Assembly (NCBI GenBank): GCA_017560985.1
Contig: JAFZDX010000030.1
Span: forward strand, 1-34,220
Direction: 5' to 3'
From: Oscillospiraceae bacterium
Lineage (GTDB): Bacteria > Bacillota > Clostridia > Oscillospirales > Ruminococcaceae
Length of the DNA stretch: 34,220 nucleotides
The notes beneath the pieces were generated by a model. It did no database searches. It was not told where the DNA came from and saw nothing but the letters and a program-made list of their open reading frames with translations. Each line of letters begins with the position of its first letter. The first letter of the stretch is position 1. Of this stretch, positions 23,334 through 31,839 are shown in pieces. The translations under genes and the position numbers were made by a program.

Positions 23334-24051
23334 GGTAGAAAATTTACATAAATCCTTTGGCGAACTGGAAGTTCTCAAAGGCGTAAGCGAACATATCAAA
23401 AAAGGTGAAGTGGTTTCTGTTATCGGTGCTTCCGGTTCAGGTAAAAGTACATTTCTCCGTTGCCTCAATATGCTGGAAGAACCACAGTCCGGCTCCATCA
23501 TTTTTGAAGGCGTAGACATCACACAGGAAAAAGTAAATATCGATAAACACCGTCAGAAAATGGGTATGATTTTCCAGCATTTTAATGTGTTCCCACATAT
23601 GACAGTTATCGAAAATATCACAATGGCTCCAATGCTTATCAAAAAGAAAAGCAAGGAAGAAGCTGAAGAACAGGCTATGAAACTGCTGGAAATGGTTGGC
23701 CTTGCAGATAAGAGAGATGAATATCCACGTCGTCTTTCCGGCGGCCAGAAACAGCGTCTTGCTATCGTTCGTGCTCTTGCTATGGAACCAGACGTAATGC
23801 TGTTTGACGAACCAACTTCCGCCCTTGACCCTGAAATGGTAGGCGAAGTACTGCAGGTTATCAAAAACCTGGTTAAAGACGGTATGACAGCTGTTATCGT
23901 TACACACGAAATGGGCTTTGCAAAAGAAGTATCTGACAGAGTGCTGTTTATGGACGGCGGTGTTATTGCTGAATCTGGCACACCAGAACAGATTTTTGGC
24001 AACCCACAGAACCCAAGAACAAAAGAATTCCTGTCAAAAGTTCTGTACTAA
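23326..24051 (+). CDS. Polar amino acid ABC transporter ATP-binding protein
   Basis: A 241-residue ATPase of the GlnQ/HisP/ArtP type that powers the importer. It has Walker [10 protein letters not shown] (residues 34-42), a Q-loop at [13 protein letters not shown], the signature LSGGQKQR, Walker [14 protein letters not shown] and the switch His in [15 protein letters not shown]. The start is a GTG at 23326 inside the end of the permease gene, with AGGAG at 23309-23313, so translation is coupled. Terminator at 24060-24085. Confidence 0.95.
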   Translation: MIKVENLHKSFGELEVLKGVSEHIKKGEVVSVIGASGSGKSTFLRCLNMLEEPQSGSIIFEGVDITQEKVNIDKHRQKMGMIFQHFNVFPHMTVIENITMAPMLIKKKSKEEAEEQAMKLLEMVGLADKRDEYPRRLSGGQKQRLAIVRALAMEPDVMLFDEPTSALDPEMVGEVLQVIKNLVKDGMTAVIVTHEMGFAKEVSDRVLFMDGGVIAESGTPEQIFGNPQNPRTKEFLSKVLY

Positions 24052-24059
24052 AAAGTATA

Positions 24060-24085
24060 CGCACCACATTTGTGGTGCGTTTTTT
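24060..24085 (+). terminator. Intrinsic terminator of the ABC importer operon
   Basis: An 8-bp GC-rich stem (CGCACCAC with GTGGTGCG) with loop ATTT, followed by TTTTTT. Confidence 0.9.
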
Positions 24086-24095
24086 GTTTGATTGT

Positions 24096-24584
24096 TTATA
24101 AAAGATTTTTGATATATTGGGCTGTCTGAAATGCAGTCATATCATCGTTGTATATTTTTACAGTGTCAAGAACATCAAATCTTTCCACGCGGGCCAGGCT
24201 TTTTTCAAAGTTTCTGCCATCCTGGTTTGGGTCGCTTTCTACTCGTGCTTTCAGTGTCTGTGGGCTGCAGCATATTGTAAAGCGGTAAATATTGCATTTT
24301 TCAGTATTCAGCCTGGTGACAATACTCTGATAAATGCTTTCGTAATCCATTACCCAGCTGAATATAATGTTGTTGTATTCATTGCAGGCAATAAAATTAT
24401 TCAGCATATGGCAAATGTTATCAGTCACCATTTTTTTGGTTTTGTCATTTACCACAAAGGGGTCAGCCATCCAGCACCAGTCACCGTCCAGCCATATGCT
24501 GTTATCCAGCAGTTTGTTCAGCCGGTGGGAAACACTGCTTTTTCCTACGCCCATAGTACCATTTATAAAGATAATATTCTTCAT
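24096..24584 (-). CDS. P-loop nucleotide kinase-like protein (AAA family)
   Basis: A 162-residue single-domain P-loop protein. The N-terminus is IIFINGTMGVGKSSVSHRL with Walker A GTMGVGKS (residues 9-16); DGDWCWMADPF (about 37-47) is where small kinases of this type often hold substrate-binding acidic residues. A later RVESDPNQDGR may form the lid. It resembles shikimate/adenylylsulfate-kinase-like proteins annotated only as AAA family ATPases. The start ATG 24584 is preferred over a TTG at 24596, whose GGAG is the ribosome binding site. It has its own promoter and no operon partner. The substrate is unknown. Confidence 0.7.
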   Translation of the reverse strand: MKNIIFINGTMGVGKSSVSHRLNKLLDNSIWLDGDWCWMADPFVVNDKTKKMVTDNICHMLNNFIACNEYNNIIFSWVMDYESIYQSIVTRLNTEKCNIYRFTICCSPQTLKARVESDPNQDGRNFEKSLARVERFDVLDTVKIYNDDMTAFQTAQYIKNLL

Positions 24585-24614
24585 CAGATTCTCCAAAATA
24601 GAATTTATACAAAT

Positions 24615-24643
24615 ATTATATATTTATTTGTAAAATATTGCAA
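24615..24643 (-). promoter_or_regulatory. Promoter of the P-loop kinase gene
   Basis: On the minus strand, TTGCAA (24643-24638), a 17-bp spacer and TATAAT (24620-24615), about 31 bases before the ATG. Confidence 0.65.
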
Positions 24644-24671
24644 TATATGTTAGAATAAACAGGTTTTTTAA

Positions 24672-24700
24672 TTGATTATTCTGTTAAAATGTTGTAAAAT
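24672..24700 (+). promoter_or_regulatory. Promoter of the sugar dehydratase operon
   Basis: TTGATT (24672-24677), a 17-bp spacer and TAAAAT (24695-24700), back to back with the minus-strand kinase promoter. Confidence 0.55.
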
Positions 24701-24743
24701 AGTATAGATTATAGATTACATATGCAAATTCAGGAGGCATATT

Positions 24744-26615
24744 ATGCCTAAATATATAAGTAAATTATTATCACGTTACCGCAGACTGATATTGTTTTTA
24801 ATGGATGTTGCTGTAATATGTGGTGCATATCTTTTTACATGGACACTTATCAACTGGAAAGTTGACCAGGTTCTCTATTTCAGCCTTATGGTTTCCAGCT
24901 GTTTTCTGTTTGTTGCCTGTTACAGTATTATTTTCTGGGCAACCGGTATGTATGACAGCCTGTGGCGATATGCTGAAATAGTGGAATTTTTCCGATGTGC
25001 AGCAGCCAGTGTGGTGGCGGTAATAACTTTTATCATAATCTCACTTATGATATTTAAAGAAAGACGTCTGCCATATTCGGTATACGCACTTTCTGCAACT
25101 TTTGCTTCGTCACTCACCATTTATACACGTCTGACTTACAGAATGTACAGGAACACTAAAATAAATGCTATGGGCAAAAAACGCCGCCGTGTTCTGCTGG
25201 TTGGTGCAGGTGATGCAGCGTCTACACTGTTGCACGAACTGAACAAAAATACTTCAAAGGAAATGAACGTTATCTGTGCAGTTGATGATGATGCCAGCAA
25301 ACAGGGCCGCAGTATTATCGGTGTTGAAATTCTTGGTACAACAGAAGACATACCTTACCTGGTTGCACAGTGCCAGATAGATACAATTCTTATTGCCATC
25401 CCAACATTGGATAGCGCCAGCAGAAGAAGAATTCTGGATATCTGTTCAAAAACCAACTGTAATATCAAAACATTGCCTGATATTGTAAAGATTATTGCTG
25501 ACGGTAAAGACCTGGCAAGCCGTATCACAGATATCAAAGTTGAAGATCTGCTGGGACGCGACCCGGTTATTCTGCCTGACGAAGCAACAAAATTCATTAA
25601 AGATAAAGTTGTTTTTGTTACAGGCGGCGGTGGCTCCATCGGCAGTGAGCTTTGCAGACAGGTGGCCAATATTGGTCCAAAAATGCTGGTTATTATTGAT
25701 ATTTATGAAAACTCTGCATACGCAATTCAGCAGGAACTGAAACGTAAGTATAACGGAAATCTGAATATGGAAGTGCGCATCGCATCTGTACGTGATACAA
25801 AGAAAATGGATGCCCTTTTTGAAGAATTCCGTCCACAGGTTGTGTTCCACGCAGCTGCCCATAAGCACGTTCCTCTTATGGAAGATGCACCGGAAGAAGC
25901 AGTTAAAAACAATGTTTTTGGCACATACAACTGTGCTCTCTGCGCTGAAAAATACGGCGTGGAAAAATTTATACTTATTTCAACAGACAAAGCTGTAAAC
26001 CCTACAAACGTTATGGGGGCTACAAAACGTATCTGTGAAATGATTGTTCAGAATATCGCACAGAGCAGTGATGGCAACACCACATTTGTTGCTGTACGTT
26101 TTGGTAATGTTCTTGGTTCAAATGGCTCTGTGCTGCCGCTGTTTAAAGACCAGCTGGCAGAAGGCGGTCCTATTACGGTTACACACCCTGATATTGTACG
26201 TTACTTTATGACGATTCCAGAAGCTGTAAGCCTTGTTCTGGAAGCAGGTGCAATGGGTGAAAAAAGCGGTGAAATCTTCGTTCTGGATATGGGTGAGCCT
26301 GTAAAAATCGTTACTCTGGCAGAAAATGTTATCAAAATGTCTGGCCTTATCCCTTATCAGGATATTGATATTGTGTTCACAGGTCTGCGCCCAGGTGAAA
26401 AAATGTACGAAGAACTTCTTCAGGACGAAGAAGGTGTGCGCAAAACAGCAAACAGTAAAATCTTTATCGGTTCACCACTTAAAATGGATGCTGACCGTTT
26501 CTTTACTGACTTGCTGGAACTGAAAGCCGTGGCTTATGAAAACGACCGTGACCGCCTTATGAGAAAAATCAAGGTTATGGTACCAACATTTAACCACGAA
26601 GTATTAAAAAATTAA
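24744..26615 (+). CDS. Membrane UDP-sugar 4,6-dehydratase (FlaA1/CapD/PglF/WbpM family)
   Basis: A 623-residue protein with four N-terminal membrane segments (about 1-125), a first Rossmann-like domain (VLLVGAGDAASTLLHEL, about 150) and a C-terminal short-chain dehydrogenase domain with VFVTGGGGSIGSELCRQ (from about 288) and the modified catalytic segment STDKAVNPTNVMGATKR (about 413). This is the layout of PglF/WbpM/CapD, which convert UDP-GlcNAc to a UDP-4-keto-6-deoxy sugar, the first step to diacetamido sugars such as bacillosamine or to FucNAc/QuiNAc. AGGAGG precedes the ATG. The phosphoglycosyl transferase that would use such a sugar starts 14 bases downstream. Confidence 0.9.
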   Translation: MPKYISKLLSRYRRLILFLMDVAVICGAYLFTWTLINWKVDQVLYFSLMVSSCFLFVACYSIIFWATGMYDSLWRYAEIVEFFRCAAASVVAVITFIIISLMIFKERRLPYSVYALSATFASSLTIYTRLTYRMYRNTKINAMGKKRRRVLLVGAGDAASTLLHELNKNTSKEMNVICAVDDDASKQGRSIIGVEILGTTEDIPYLVAQCQIDTILIAIPTLDSASRRRILDICSKTNCNIKTLPDIVKIIADGKDLASRITDIKVEDLLGRDPVILPDEATKFIKDKVVFVTGGGGSIGSELCRQVANIGPKMLVIIDIYENSAYAIQQELKRKYNGNLNMEVRIASVRDTKKMDALFEEFRPQVVFHAAAHKHVPLMEDAPEEAVKNNVFGTYNCALCAEKYGVEKFILISTDKAVNPTNVMGATKRICEMIVQNIAQSSDGNTTFVAVRFGNVLGSNGSVLPLFKDQLAEGGPITVTHPDIVRYFMTIPEAVSLVLEAGAMGEKSGEIFVLDMGEPVKIVTLAENVIKMSGLIPYQDIDIVFTGLRPGEKMYEELLQDEEGVRKTANSKIFIGSPLKMDADRFFTDLLELKAVAYENDRDRLMRKIKVMVPTFNHEVLKN

Positions 26616-26629
26616 TCAAGAGAATAGTT

Positions 26630-27214
26630 ATGTATAAATATTTTAAAAGATTTCTGGATATAGTTCTTTCTGCTGCAGGTCTGCTGGTGTTGTCACCAAT
26701 TCTGCTGATTATTGCTGTGGCCATCAAAATGGACTCCAAAGGTCCTGTGCTGTTTAAACAGAAGCGCGTGGCAAAAGGTAAAGAACACTTTCAGATTCTC
26801 AAATTCAGAACAATGTATGCTGATGTGCCAAAAGATGTGCCAACACATTTACTGGCAGACCCTGAAAGCAAAATCACAAAAATCGGCAGATTTTTAAGAA
26901 AATCCAGCCTGGATGAACTGCCACAGATATGGAATATCCTGGTGGGCGAAATGAGTATTATCGGTCCAAGACCAGCCCTGTGGAACCAGTTCGACCTTAT
27001 TGCTGAACGTGACAAATATGGTGCAAATGATGTGCGCCCTGGACTTACAGGGCTGGCACAGGTTATGGGCAGGGACGAATTGCCTATCGAAGTAAAGGCA
27101 AAGTATGACGGCGATTATGCACAGAATGTTACATTTGCCAACGATGTGAAAATTTTCTTCAAAACCATTACCAGTGTTCTTGGTGCAAAAGGTGTAAAAG
27201 AAGGTAAACAGTAA
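26630..27214 (+). CDS. Polyprenyl-phosphate phosphoglycosyl transferase (PglC/EpsL-type)
   Basis: A 194-residue monotopic phosphoglycosyl transferase: one re-entrant membrane helix (about 5-27, FLDIVLSAAGLLVLSPILLI) followed by a compact catalytic domain with GPVLFKQKRVAKGKEHFQILKFRTM, the Asp-Glu catalytic dyad in SLDELPQIWNIL, and MSIIGPRPAL. It transfers a phospho-sugar from a UDP-sugar to undecaprenyl phosphate, starting assembly of a glycan. Size matches the minimal PglC type rather than the five-helix WcaJ type. Pairing with a PglF-like dehydratase suggests an amino-deoxy sugar substrate. A terminator follows directly. Confidence 0.9.
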   Translation: MYKYFKRFLDIVLSAAGLLVLSPILLIIAVAIKMDSKGPVLFKQKRVAKGKEHFQILKFRTMYADVPKDVPTHLLADPESKITKIGRFLRKSSLDELPQIWNILVGEMSIIGPRPALWNQFDLIAERDKYGANDVRPGLTGLAQVMGRDELPIEVKAKYDGDYAQNVTFANDVKIFFKTITSVLGAKGVKEGKQ

Positions 27215-27218
27215 ATTT

Positions 27219-27246
27219 AAAGCAGTGAGTTTCTCACTGCTTTTTC
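27219..27246 (+). terminator. Intrinsic terminator after the phosphoglycosyl transferase
   Basis: An 11-bp perfect stem (AAAGCAGTGAG with CTCACTGCTTT) around TTT, followed by TTC. It lies right before the phosphatase ribosome binding site, so it may act as an attenuator between the two genes. Confidence 0.8.
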
Positions 27247-27260
27247 TATAAGAGGTAACT

Positions 27261-27731
27261 ATGATAAAAGTACTTTTTGTCTGCCACGGCAATATCTGCC
27301 GCAGCCCTATGGCAGAGTTTGTGATGAAAGATATGGTAAGAAAAGAGGGGCTGGGGGAAGAATTTTATATTGCATCCTGTGCCACAAGCACCGAAGAAAT
27401 CTGGCACGGTGTGGGCAACCCTGTTTACCCACCTGCACAGAGAGAACTGGCAAAACACGGTATTTCCTGCGATGGCAAGCGTGCAGTGCAGATAACAGTG
27501 GAAGACTATAATAAATATGATATTATTCTTTGTATGGATTCCAACAATATGAGAAATATCAAAAGAATTATTCCATCTGACCCTGATGGTAAAATTCATA
27601 AACTTATGACCTTTGCCGGTACAGATGCTGATGTGGCAGACCCCTGGTACACAGGAGATTTTACAACTACATATAATGATGTTCTGGCTGGCTGCAAAGG
27701 TTTGCTGGAATATCTGAAAGATAAACAGTAA
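27261..27731 (+). CDS. Low-molecular-weight protein tyrosine phosphatase
   Basis: A 156-residue LMW phosphatase with the P-loop V-C8-H-G-N-I-C-R14-S (C-x5-R) at the N-terminus and the general-acid loop VADPWYTGDF (Asp about 127). The residue after GN is Ile, as in true tyrosine phosphatases, whereas the phospho-arginine phosphatase YwlE has Thr there. Such enzymes commonly sit in capsule or exopolysaccharide loci and dephosphorylate a BY-kinase; no BY-kinase is encoded in this window. AAGAGG precedes the ATG. Confidence 0.92.
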   Translation: MIKVLFVCHGNICRSPMAEFVMKDMVRKEGLGEEFYIASCATSTEEIWHGVGNPVYPPAQRELAKHGISCDGKRAVQITVEDYNKYDIILCMDSNNMRNIKRIIPSDPDGKIHKLMTFAGTDADVADPWYTGDFTTTYNDVLAGCKGLLEYLKDKQ

Positions 27732-27734
27732 AAG

Positions 27735-27760
27735 ACAACACCTTTGGGTGTTGTTTTTTA
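27735..27760 (+). terminator. Intrinsic terminator after the phosphatase
   Basis: An 8-bp stem (ACAACACC with GGTGTTGT) with a short loop, followed by TTTTT. Confidence 0.85.
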
Positions 27761-27834
27761 TCGTTTTGCCTAACTTTAGCAGCTGTTTTTCTATACTGAA
27801 AGTCTTTTGTATCGTTGACAGTTAGGAGATAAAA

Positions 27835-27918
27835 ATGTTAACATTTAAACAAATAAAAAAATATTTATTACTTGAACAGAGTACATTCAGGAGGCTAAAA
27901 TGGCTAAATATGCAATAA
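27835..27918 (+). CDS. Possible 27-residue leader peptide
   Basis: ATG 27835 follows TTAGGAGAT with good spacing and opens a 27-codon frame (MLTFKQIKKYLLLEQSTFRR...) that overlaps the start of the oxidoreductase gene by 19 bases in another frame. It could couple translation. Against it, TTGACA at 27815-27820 with TTAACA 17 bp later might be the promoter, in which case this frame would not be fully transcribed. An alternative upstream promoter (TTGCCT 27766, TATACT 27792) has a 20-bp spacer. Confidence 0.3.
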   Translation: MLTFKQIKKYLLLEQSTFRRLKWLNMQ

Positions 27919-29168
27919 TCGGCTTTGGTTGTGCCGGTTATTATGGTGCACAGGTAATTCGTGAAACTGACAAGAACAGCGAAATAGTTGTGTTTTCAGA
28001 ACATCTGGAGTCACCGTATAACCCAATGCTGACCACATATTATGTGGCAGGTAAAATCCCTTATGAAGCACAGTTTCCTTTTGGAAATATGGAAAAAGTG
28101 GCAAAGGAATTCAATCTTACTGTACACACAGGTACTAAGGTTAAAAAGGTGAATAGTAATAAAACCGTAGTGCTGTCAGATGGCAGTGTTCACCAGTTTG
28201 ATAAGATACTTATTGCTACAGGTGCCAGTGCGTTTGCACCTGATATTAAAGGCCTTGCAAAAGGGGATGCCTTCTATATGCGCACACTTGATGATGCTGT
28301 AAAACTGCGTACAGCACTGGAAACCAATACATACAAATCTGCATTGGTTGTTGGTGCTTCAATGGTTGGAATTAAAGTAGTTGAATTATTGAACAAGGCA
28401 GGTATAAACACCACATTGGCTGATATGGCCGACAGGATTTTTCCGCTGGCAGCCTATGAAAGTGTTTCCAGAGAGATTGAACGACGCATCAGTAATAAAG
28501 GTATACATCTTGCACTTGGCTGTGCACTGGACAGCTGTGAAAAAACAGAAACAGGTTATATCTGCAACATGACAAATGGTGAAAAAATCCAAACAGATTT
28601 AATTGTTCTGTGCATTGGTACACGAGCCACAACTGATATTGTGGACGGCACAGGAATAAAAGTAAACCGCGGTATTGTGGTTGATGACAAAATGCAGACC
28701 AGTTGCGAAGGTATATTTGCCGCAGGTGACTGTTGTGAAGGCAACGAACTGCAGACAGGTGAAAATATGATTATAGGGCTGTGGGCAAATGCTGCACATC
28801 AGGGGGCCACAGCAGGTGCCAATATGGCAGGTTCGGATGCAGAGTTTAATGGTAACTTTTTGCACAATATCACTCATTTTATGGGTATGGACTTTATAGG
28901 TTTTGGTGATAACCGCAAACAGGGGAAAGTTATCAAATCAGGCAATATTGAAGGCGGCCTGTATGTAGAGGCTGTGCTGGATGAAACAGGCCTGGTAGGG
29001 GTAAATATACTGGATAATTACCGCATCAGCGGTGCGGTGAAAAATTATCTCTATCGCATTATGGAAAAAGGTGATGCACAGATTTCACCTATTCAGCGCG
29101 GTGTTCTTATTAAAGAAGGTCTGCGTCCATCATTCATAGAAAAACTGGAGGGAAGATATAATGGTTGA
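27900..29168 (+). CDS. FAD-dependent NAD(P)H oxidoreductase, partner of the molybdo/tungsto-enzyme
   Basis: A 422-residue two-dinucleotide-fold flavoprotein (NADH oxidase / nitrite reductase NirB N-terminal / rubredoxin reductase type). FAD site IIGFGCAGYYGA at the N-terminus, SPYNPMLTTYYVAG, ILIATGASA, NAD(P)H site LVVGASMVGIKVVELL (about 143-158), and GIFAAGDCC binding the FAD again (about 275-283). A C-terminal domain of about 100 residues remains. AGGAGG precedes the ATG. Its last 8 bases overlap the molybdopterin oxidoreductase gene, so I infer that it passes electrons between NAD(P)H and that enzyme through the ferredoxin subunit. No signal peptide: cytoplasmic. Confidence 0.88.
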   Translation: MAKYAIIGFGCAGYYGAQVIRETDKNSEIVVFSEHLESPYNPMLTTYYVAGKIPYEAQFPFGNMEKVAKEFNLTVHTGTKVKKVNSNKTVVLSDGSVHQFDKILIATGASAFAPDIKGLAKGDAFYMRTLDDAVKLRTALETNTYKSALVVGASMVGIKVVELLNKAGINTTLADMADRIFPLAAYESVSREIERRISNKGIHLALGCALDSCEKTETGYICNMTNGEKIQTDLIVLCIGTRATTDIVDGTGIKVNRGIVVDDKMQTSCEGIFAAGDCCEGNELQTGENMIIGLWANAAHQGATAGANMAGSDAEFNGNFLHNITHFMGMDFIGFGDNRKQGKVIKSGNIEGGLYVEAVLDETGLVGVNILDNYRISGAVKNYLYRIMEKGDAQISPIQRGVLIKEGLRPSFIEKLEGRYNG

Positions 29169-31293
29169 ATTTGACGCTTTGAAAGCAAAAATACCTGGTG
29201 AAGAAACAGGAATAGAAATAAAACATTCCATCTGTGCCATCTGTTCACCTGCACCACACTGTGGACTTTCCTGCTATGTGAAAGACGGAAAGGTTATCAA
29301 AGTGGAAGGCTGGAAAGAACATCCGGACTCAAATGGTGGCATCTGTACAAAAGGTCAGTCCAATAAAGAATTCCTTTACCGTGAAGACAGAATTCTTTAT
29401 CCTATGCGTCGTGTAGGTGAAAGAGGTGAAGGTAAGTTTGAAAGAATAACCTGGGAAGAAGCGTACAAAGAAATTGCCCAAAAGCTGAACGGCGTAAAAG
29501 CTCAGTATGGTGCTGATAAAGTGGCTTTCTATTCGGGTTACAACAAATGGTACCGCAGTATGCTGGCACGCTTTGCCCATTCATTCGGTACACAGAGTTA
29601 TGGTACAGAACATTCATCATGCTTTGCATCGGGTCTTATGGCCTGGCAGTGTGCAACAGGTATGGAGATGGGTATGAACCTTATGGCAAAGCTGTTTATC
29701 GGCTGGGCTGCAAATGGTTACTATTCAATGTATAAACTGCCTATGGGTATCGAAAAACTGAAAGCCCTCACAGGTATGAAATACATTGTTGTTGATCCTC
29801 GTATCACCCCTGCATCAGCCAGATTTGCTGACCTGCACCTGCGCCCACGCCTGGGCACAGACGGCGCACTTGCCCTTACAATCGCAAACCAGCTGATTCA
29901 GAATGGTTGGATAAACAAAGAGTATATAGACAAAAATGTTCACGGTTTTGAACAGTATGCTGAAAGTGTAAAAGAATATACTCTGGAAAAAGGTGAAGAG
30001 TTAACTGGCGTACCTGCTGCCCAGATATGGCAGGCTGTTGAAATGATTCGTGACGCGCAGACTATGTCTATTTCTGAAAGTTCCGCACCATTGGCACATC
30101 ACCACAACGGTATGCAGAACTATCGCTGTATTATGTCCCTGCTGGCTATCACTGGCAATATCGGTACACCTGGCGGCCAGAATCCAAGCGAAGGCCAGTT
30201 TGCTGAGAGAACAACTGGTTATACAACCCACGAACACGAATTTATGTTCGAAACATATCCGGAAAATGTGGACAAAGCTGTTGGTGCTGATGTTCACCCT
30301 CTGTGGTATGAATTGCGCCGTGATATGCAGGCAAACGACCTGGCACAGAATATTCTTAATGATGATGAAAAATCCATAAAGGCGCTTTATGCCCACGGTA
30401 TGAACTATCGTATGTTTGCCGAAGATGGCAAGGTACTGGAAGCTTTCAAAAAACTGGATTTCTTTGTGGATGTTGACCTGTTTATGACAGACAGTGCAAA
30501 ATGGGCAGATATAGTTCTTCCTTGCTGTACTTCTTTGGAAAGAAGCGAATTCAAAGGCTATCCTGGTTGCCATATTATGTACACAAAACCTGTTGTACAA
30601 CCTCTTGGTGAAAGCAAACGCGATGTTGATATTATTGTGGAACTGGCAAATGTAATGGGAATTGATGACCCATTGCTGTGTTCCGGTTATGAAAACTGTG
30701 TAAAACATATATTCCGTGACCTGCCTGTTGATCTGGATATGGTTATGGCAAGTGATGAAGTTATAAAAATTGAAGGGGAAGGTGTTGGTGTGAAATCCGG
30801 CCAATGGTATATGGAAAATGGCTGGCGTACTCCAACAGGCAAAATAGAACTGTATAGTGAAGTCATAGGCGCTCATCCAGAATGGGGGCTGAATCCTCTG
30901 CCAAGTTATACACCGCCTATCAACCCAGACCCTGAAAAATACCCCTTTATGCTGTGTTCTGGTGCACGTCTGCCAAATGTACTGCACTCCCGTTTACACG
31001 GCTCTCCTTGGCAGCGCAGTCTTCTGCCAGACCCTACAGTTGAAATGAACCCTGCCGATTGTGAAAAGTTGGGTATAGAAATGGGTGATGATGTGGAAAT
31101 CGTTACATCTATCGGCAGTATGAAATTCAAGGCAAACCCATCCCACACAATCAAGGAAGGTCAGCTGTTTGTTTACCACGGCTATCCGGAAAGAGATATT
31201 AACAGTATTATTCCATACAGAGAAATCTGCGACCCGTATTCAGGCTATCCTGCATACCGCAGTGTTTATTGTACAGTAAGGAGGGTTGACTGA
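29161..31293 (+). CDS. Molybdenum/tungsten-bispterin oxidoreductase, catalytic subunit (DMSO reductase superfamily)
   Basis: A 710-residue cytoplasmic protein (no Tat signal). The N-terminal [4Fe-4S] domain has C-x2-C-x5-C-x3-C, then the fourth-ligand region GGICTKGQ; typical spacing is C-x2-C-x3-C, so which cysteines bind is uncertain. Family segments: ERITWEEAYKEIAQKL, HSSCFASGLMAW (Cys about 154, probable Mo/W ligand position), VVDPRITPASARFADLHLRPRLGTDGALALT, GNIGTPGGQNP, and a C-terminal pterin-binding domain with HSRLHGSPW and VEMNPADCEKLGIEMGDDVEI. Close kin include acetylene hydratase, thiosulfate/polysulfide reductases and catechol dehydroxylases; the substrate is not predictable. 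The gene overlaps both neighbours. Confidence 0.88.
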   Translation: MVEFDALKAKIPGEETGIEIKHSICAICSPAPHCGLSCYVKDGKVIKVEGWKEHPDSNGGICTKGQSNKEFLYREDRILYPMRRVGERGEGKFERITWEEAYKEIAQKLNGVKAQYGADKVAFYSGYNKWYRSMLARFAHSFGTQSYGTEHSSCFASGLMAWQCATGMEMGMNLMAKLFIGWAANGYYSMYKLPMGIEKLKALTGMKYIVVDPRITPASARFADLHLRPRLGTDGALALTIANQLIQNGWINKEYIDKNVHGFEQYAESVKEYTLEKGEELTGVPAAQIWQAVEMIRDAQTMSISESSAPLAHHHNGMQNYRCIMSLLAITGNIGTPGGQNPSEGQFAERTTGYTTHEHEFMFETYPENVDKAVGADVHPLWYELRRDMQANDLAQNILNDDEKSIKALYAHGMNYRMFAEDGKVLEAFKKLDFFVDVDLFMTDSAKWADIVLPCCTSLERSEFKGYPGCHIMYTKPVVQPLGESKRDVDIIVELANVMGIDDPLLCSGYENCVKHIFRDLPVDLDMVMASDEVIKIEGEGVGVKSGQWYMENGWRTPTGKIELYSEVIGAHPEWGLNPLPSYTPPINPDPEKYPFMLCSGARLPNVLHSRLHGSPWQRSLLPDPTVEMNPADCEKLGIEMGDDVEIVTSIGSMKFKANPSHTIKEGQLFVYHGYPERDINSIIPYREICDPYSGYPAYRSVYCTVRRVD

Positions 31294-31799
31294 TGGCTAA
31301 AAGAGTAGAACTTGATATTTCCCGTTGCTGTGCCTGTGGCGCTTGCTCAATCGCTTGCATGGACCAGAACGATATCGACCTTAAAACCGGCGTTCGCCCA
31401 TACAGAACTGTTTTCAGACAGGAATTCAACCTGGGCAAATCAATAGAATATTATTCTATTGCCTGTATGCACTGCGAAAATGCACCTTGTGTTACAGCCT
31501 GCCCATCGGGTGTGCTTTATAAGGATAAAGAAACCGGACTTACACTGTATGACAACACCAACTGCATTGGATGCCACAGCTGTGCTATGGCTTGCCCATT
31601 CGGTGCACCTACCTTTGGCGAAGACGACAAGATGACAAAATGTGACGGCTGTTACGACAGAATAAAAGCAGGTTTGCAGCCTGCCTGCGTTTCTGCCTGC
31701 TTCTTCCGTGCGCTGAAAGTAGTGGATGACGAAAATCCCGTTGCACCGGAAAATTCACTTATTTATCAGTGTGACCAACTGGTTAAAAGTCAGAAATAA
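31293..31799 (+). CDS. Four-cluster [4Fe-4S] ferredoxin subunit (DmsB/NrfC/HycB-like)
   Basis: A 168-residue electron-transfer subunit with four cysteine groups: CACGACSIAC (C-x2-C-x2-C-x3-C), CMHCENAPCVTAC (C-x2-C-x4-C-x3-C), CIGCHSCAMACP, and CDGC-x11-C-x3-C. This is the DmsB-type arrangement binding four [4Fe-4S] clusters. It starts one base inside the stop codon of the catalytic subunit (TGATG), with AAGGAGGG upstream, so stoichiometric expression is expected. No membrane anchor subunit follows, and the operon ends in a terminator, which makes the complex soluble and NAD(P)H-linked rather than quinone-linked. Confidence 0.92.
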   Translation: MAKRVELDISRCCACGACSIACMDQNDIDLKTGVRPYRTVFRQEFNLGKSIEYYSIACMHCENAPCVTACPSGVLYKDKETGLTLYDNTNCIGCHSCAMACPFGAPTFGEDDKMTKCDGCYDRIKAGLQPACVSACFFRALKVVDDENPVAPENSLIYQCDQLVKSQK

Positions 31800-31810
31800 T
31801 TTGAATATTA

Positions 31811-31839
31811 AAAAAGACGAGGCTAAACCTCGTCTTTTT
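31811..31839. terminator. Bidirectional terminator between the oxidoreductase and cofactor operons
   Basis: A 12-bp perfect stem (AAAAAGACGAGG with CCTCGTCTTTTT) around a 5-base loop, T-rich on both sides. It overlaps the stop codon of the minus-strand fusion gene. Confidence 0.9.

Noticed and set aside
24117..24653. Plus-strand frame opposite the P-loop kinase
   Set aside because: The minus-strand frame has Walker A, a promoter and a ribosome binding site; the plus frame is a shadow.
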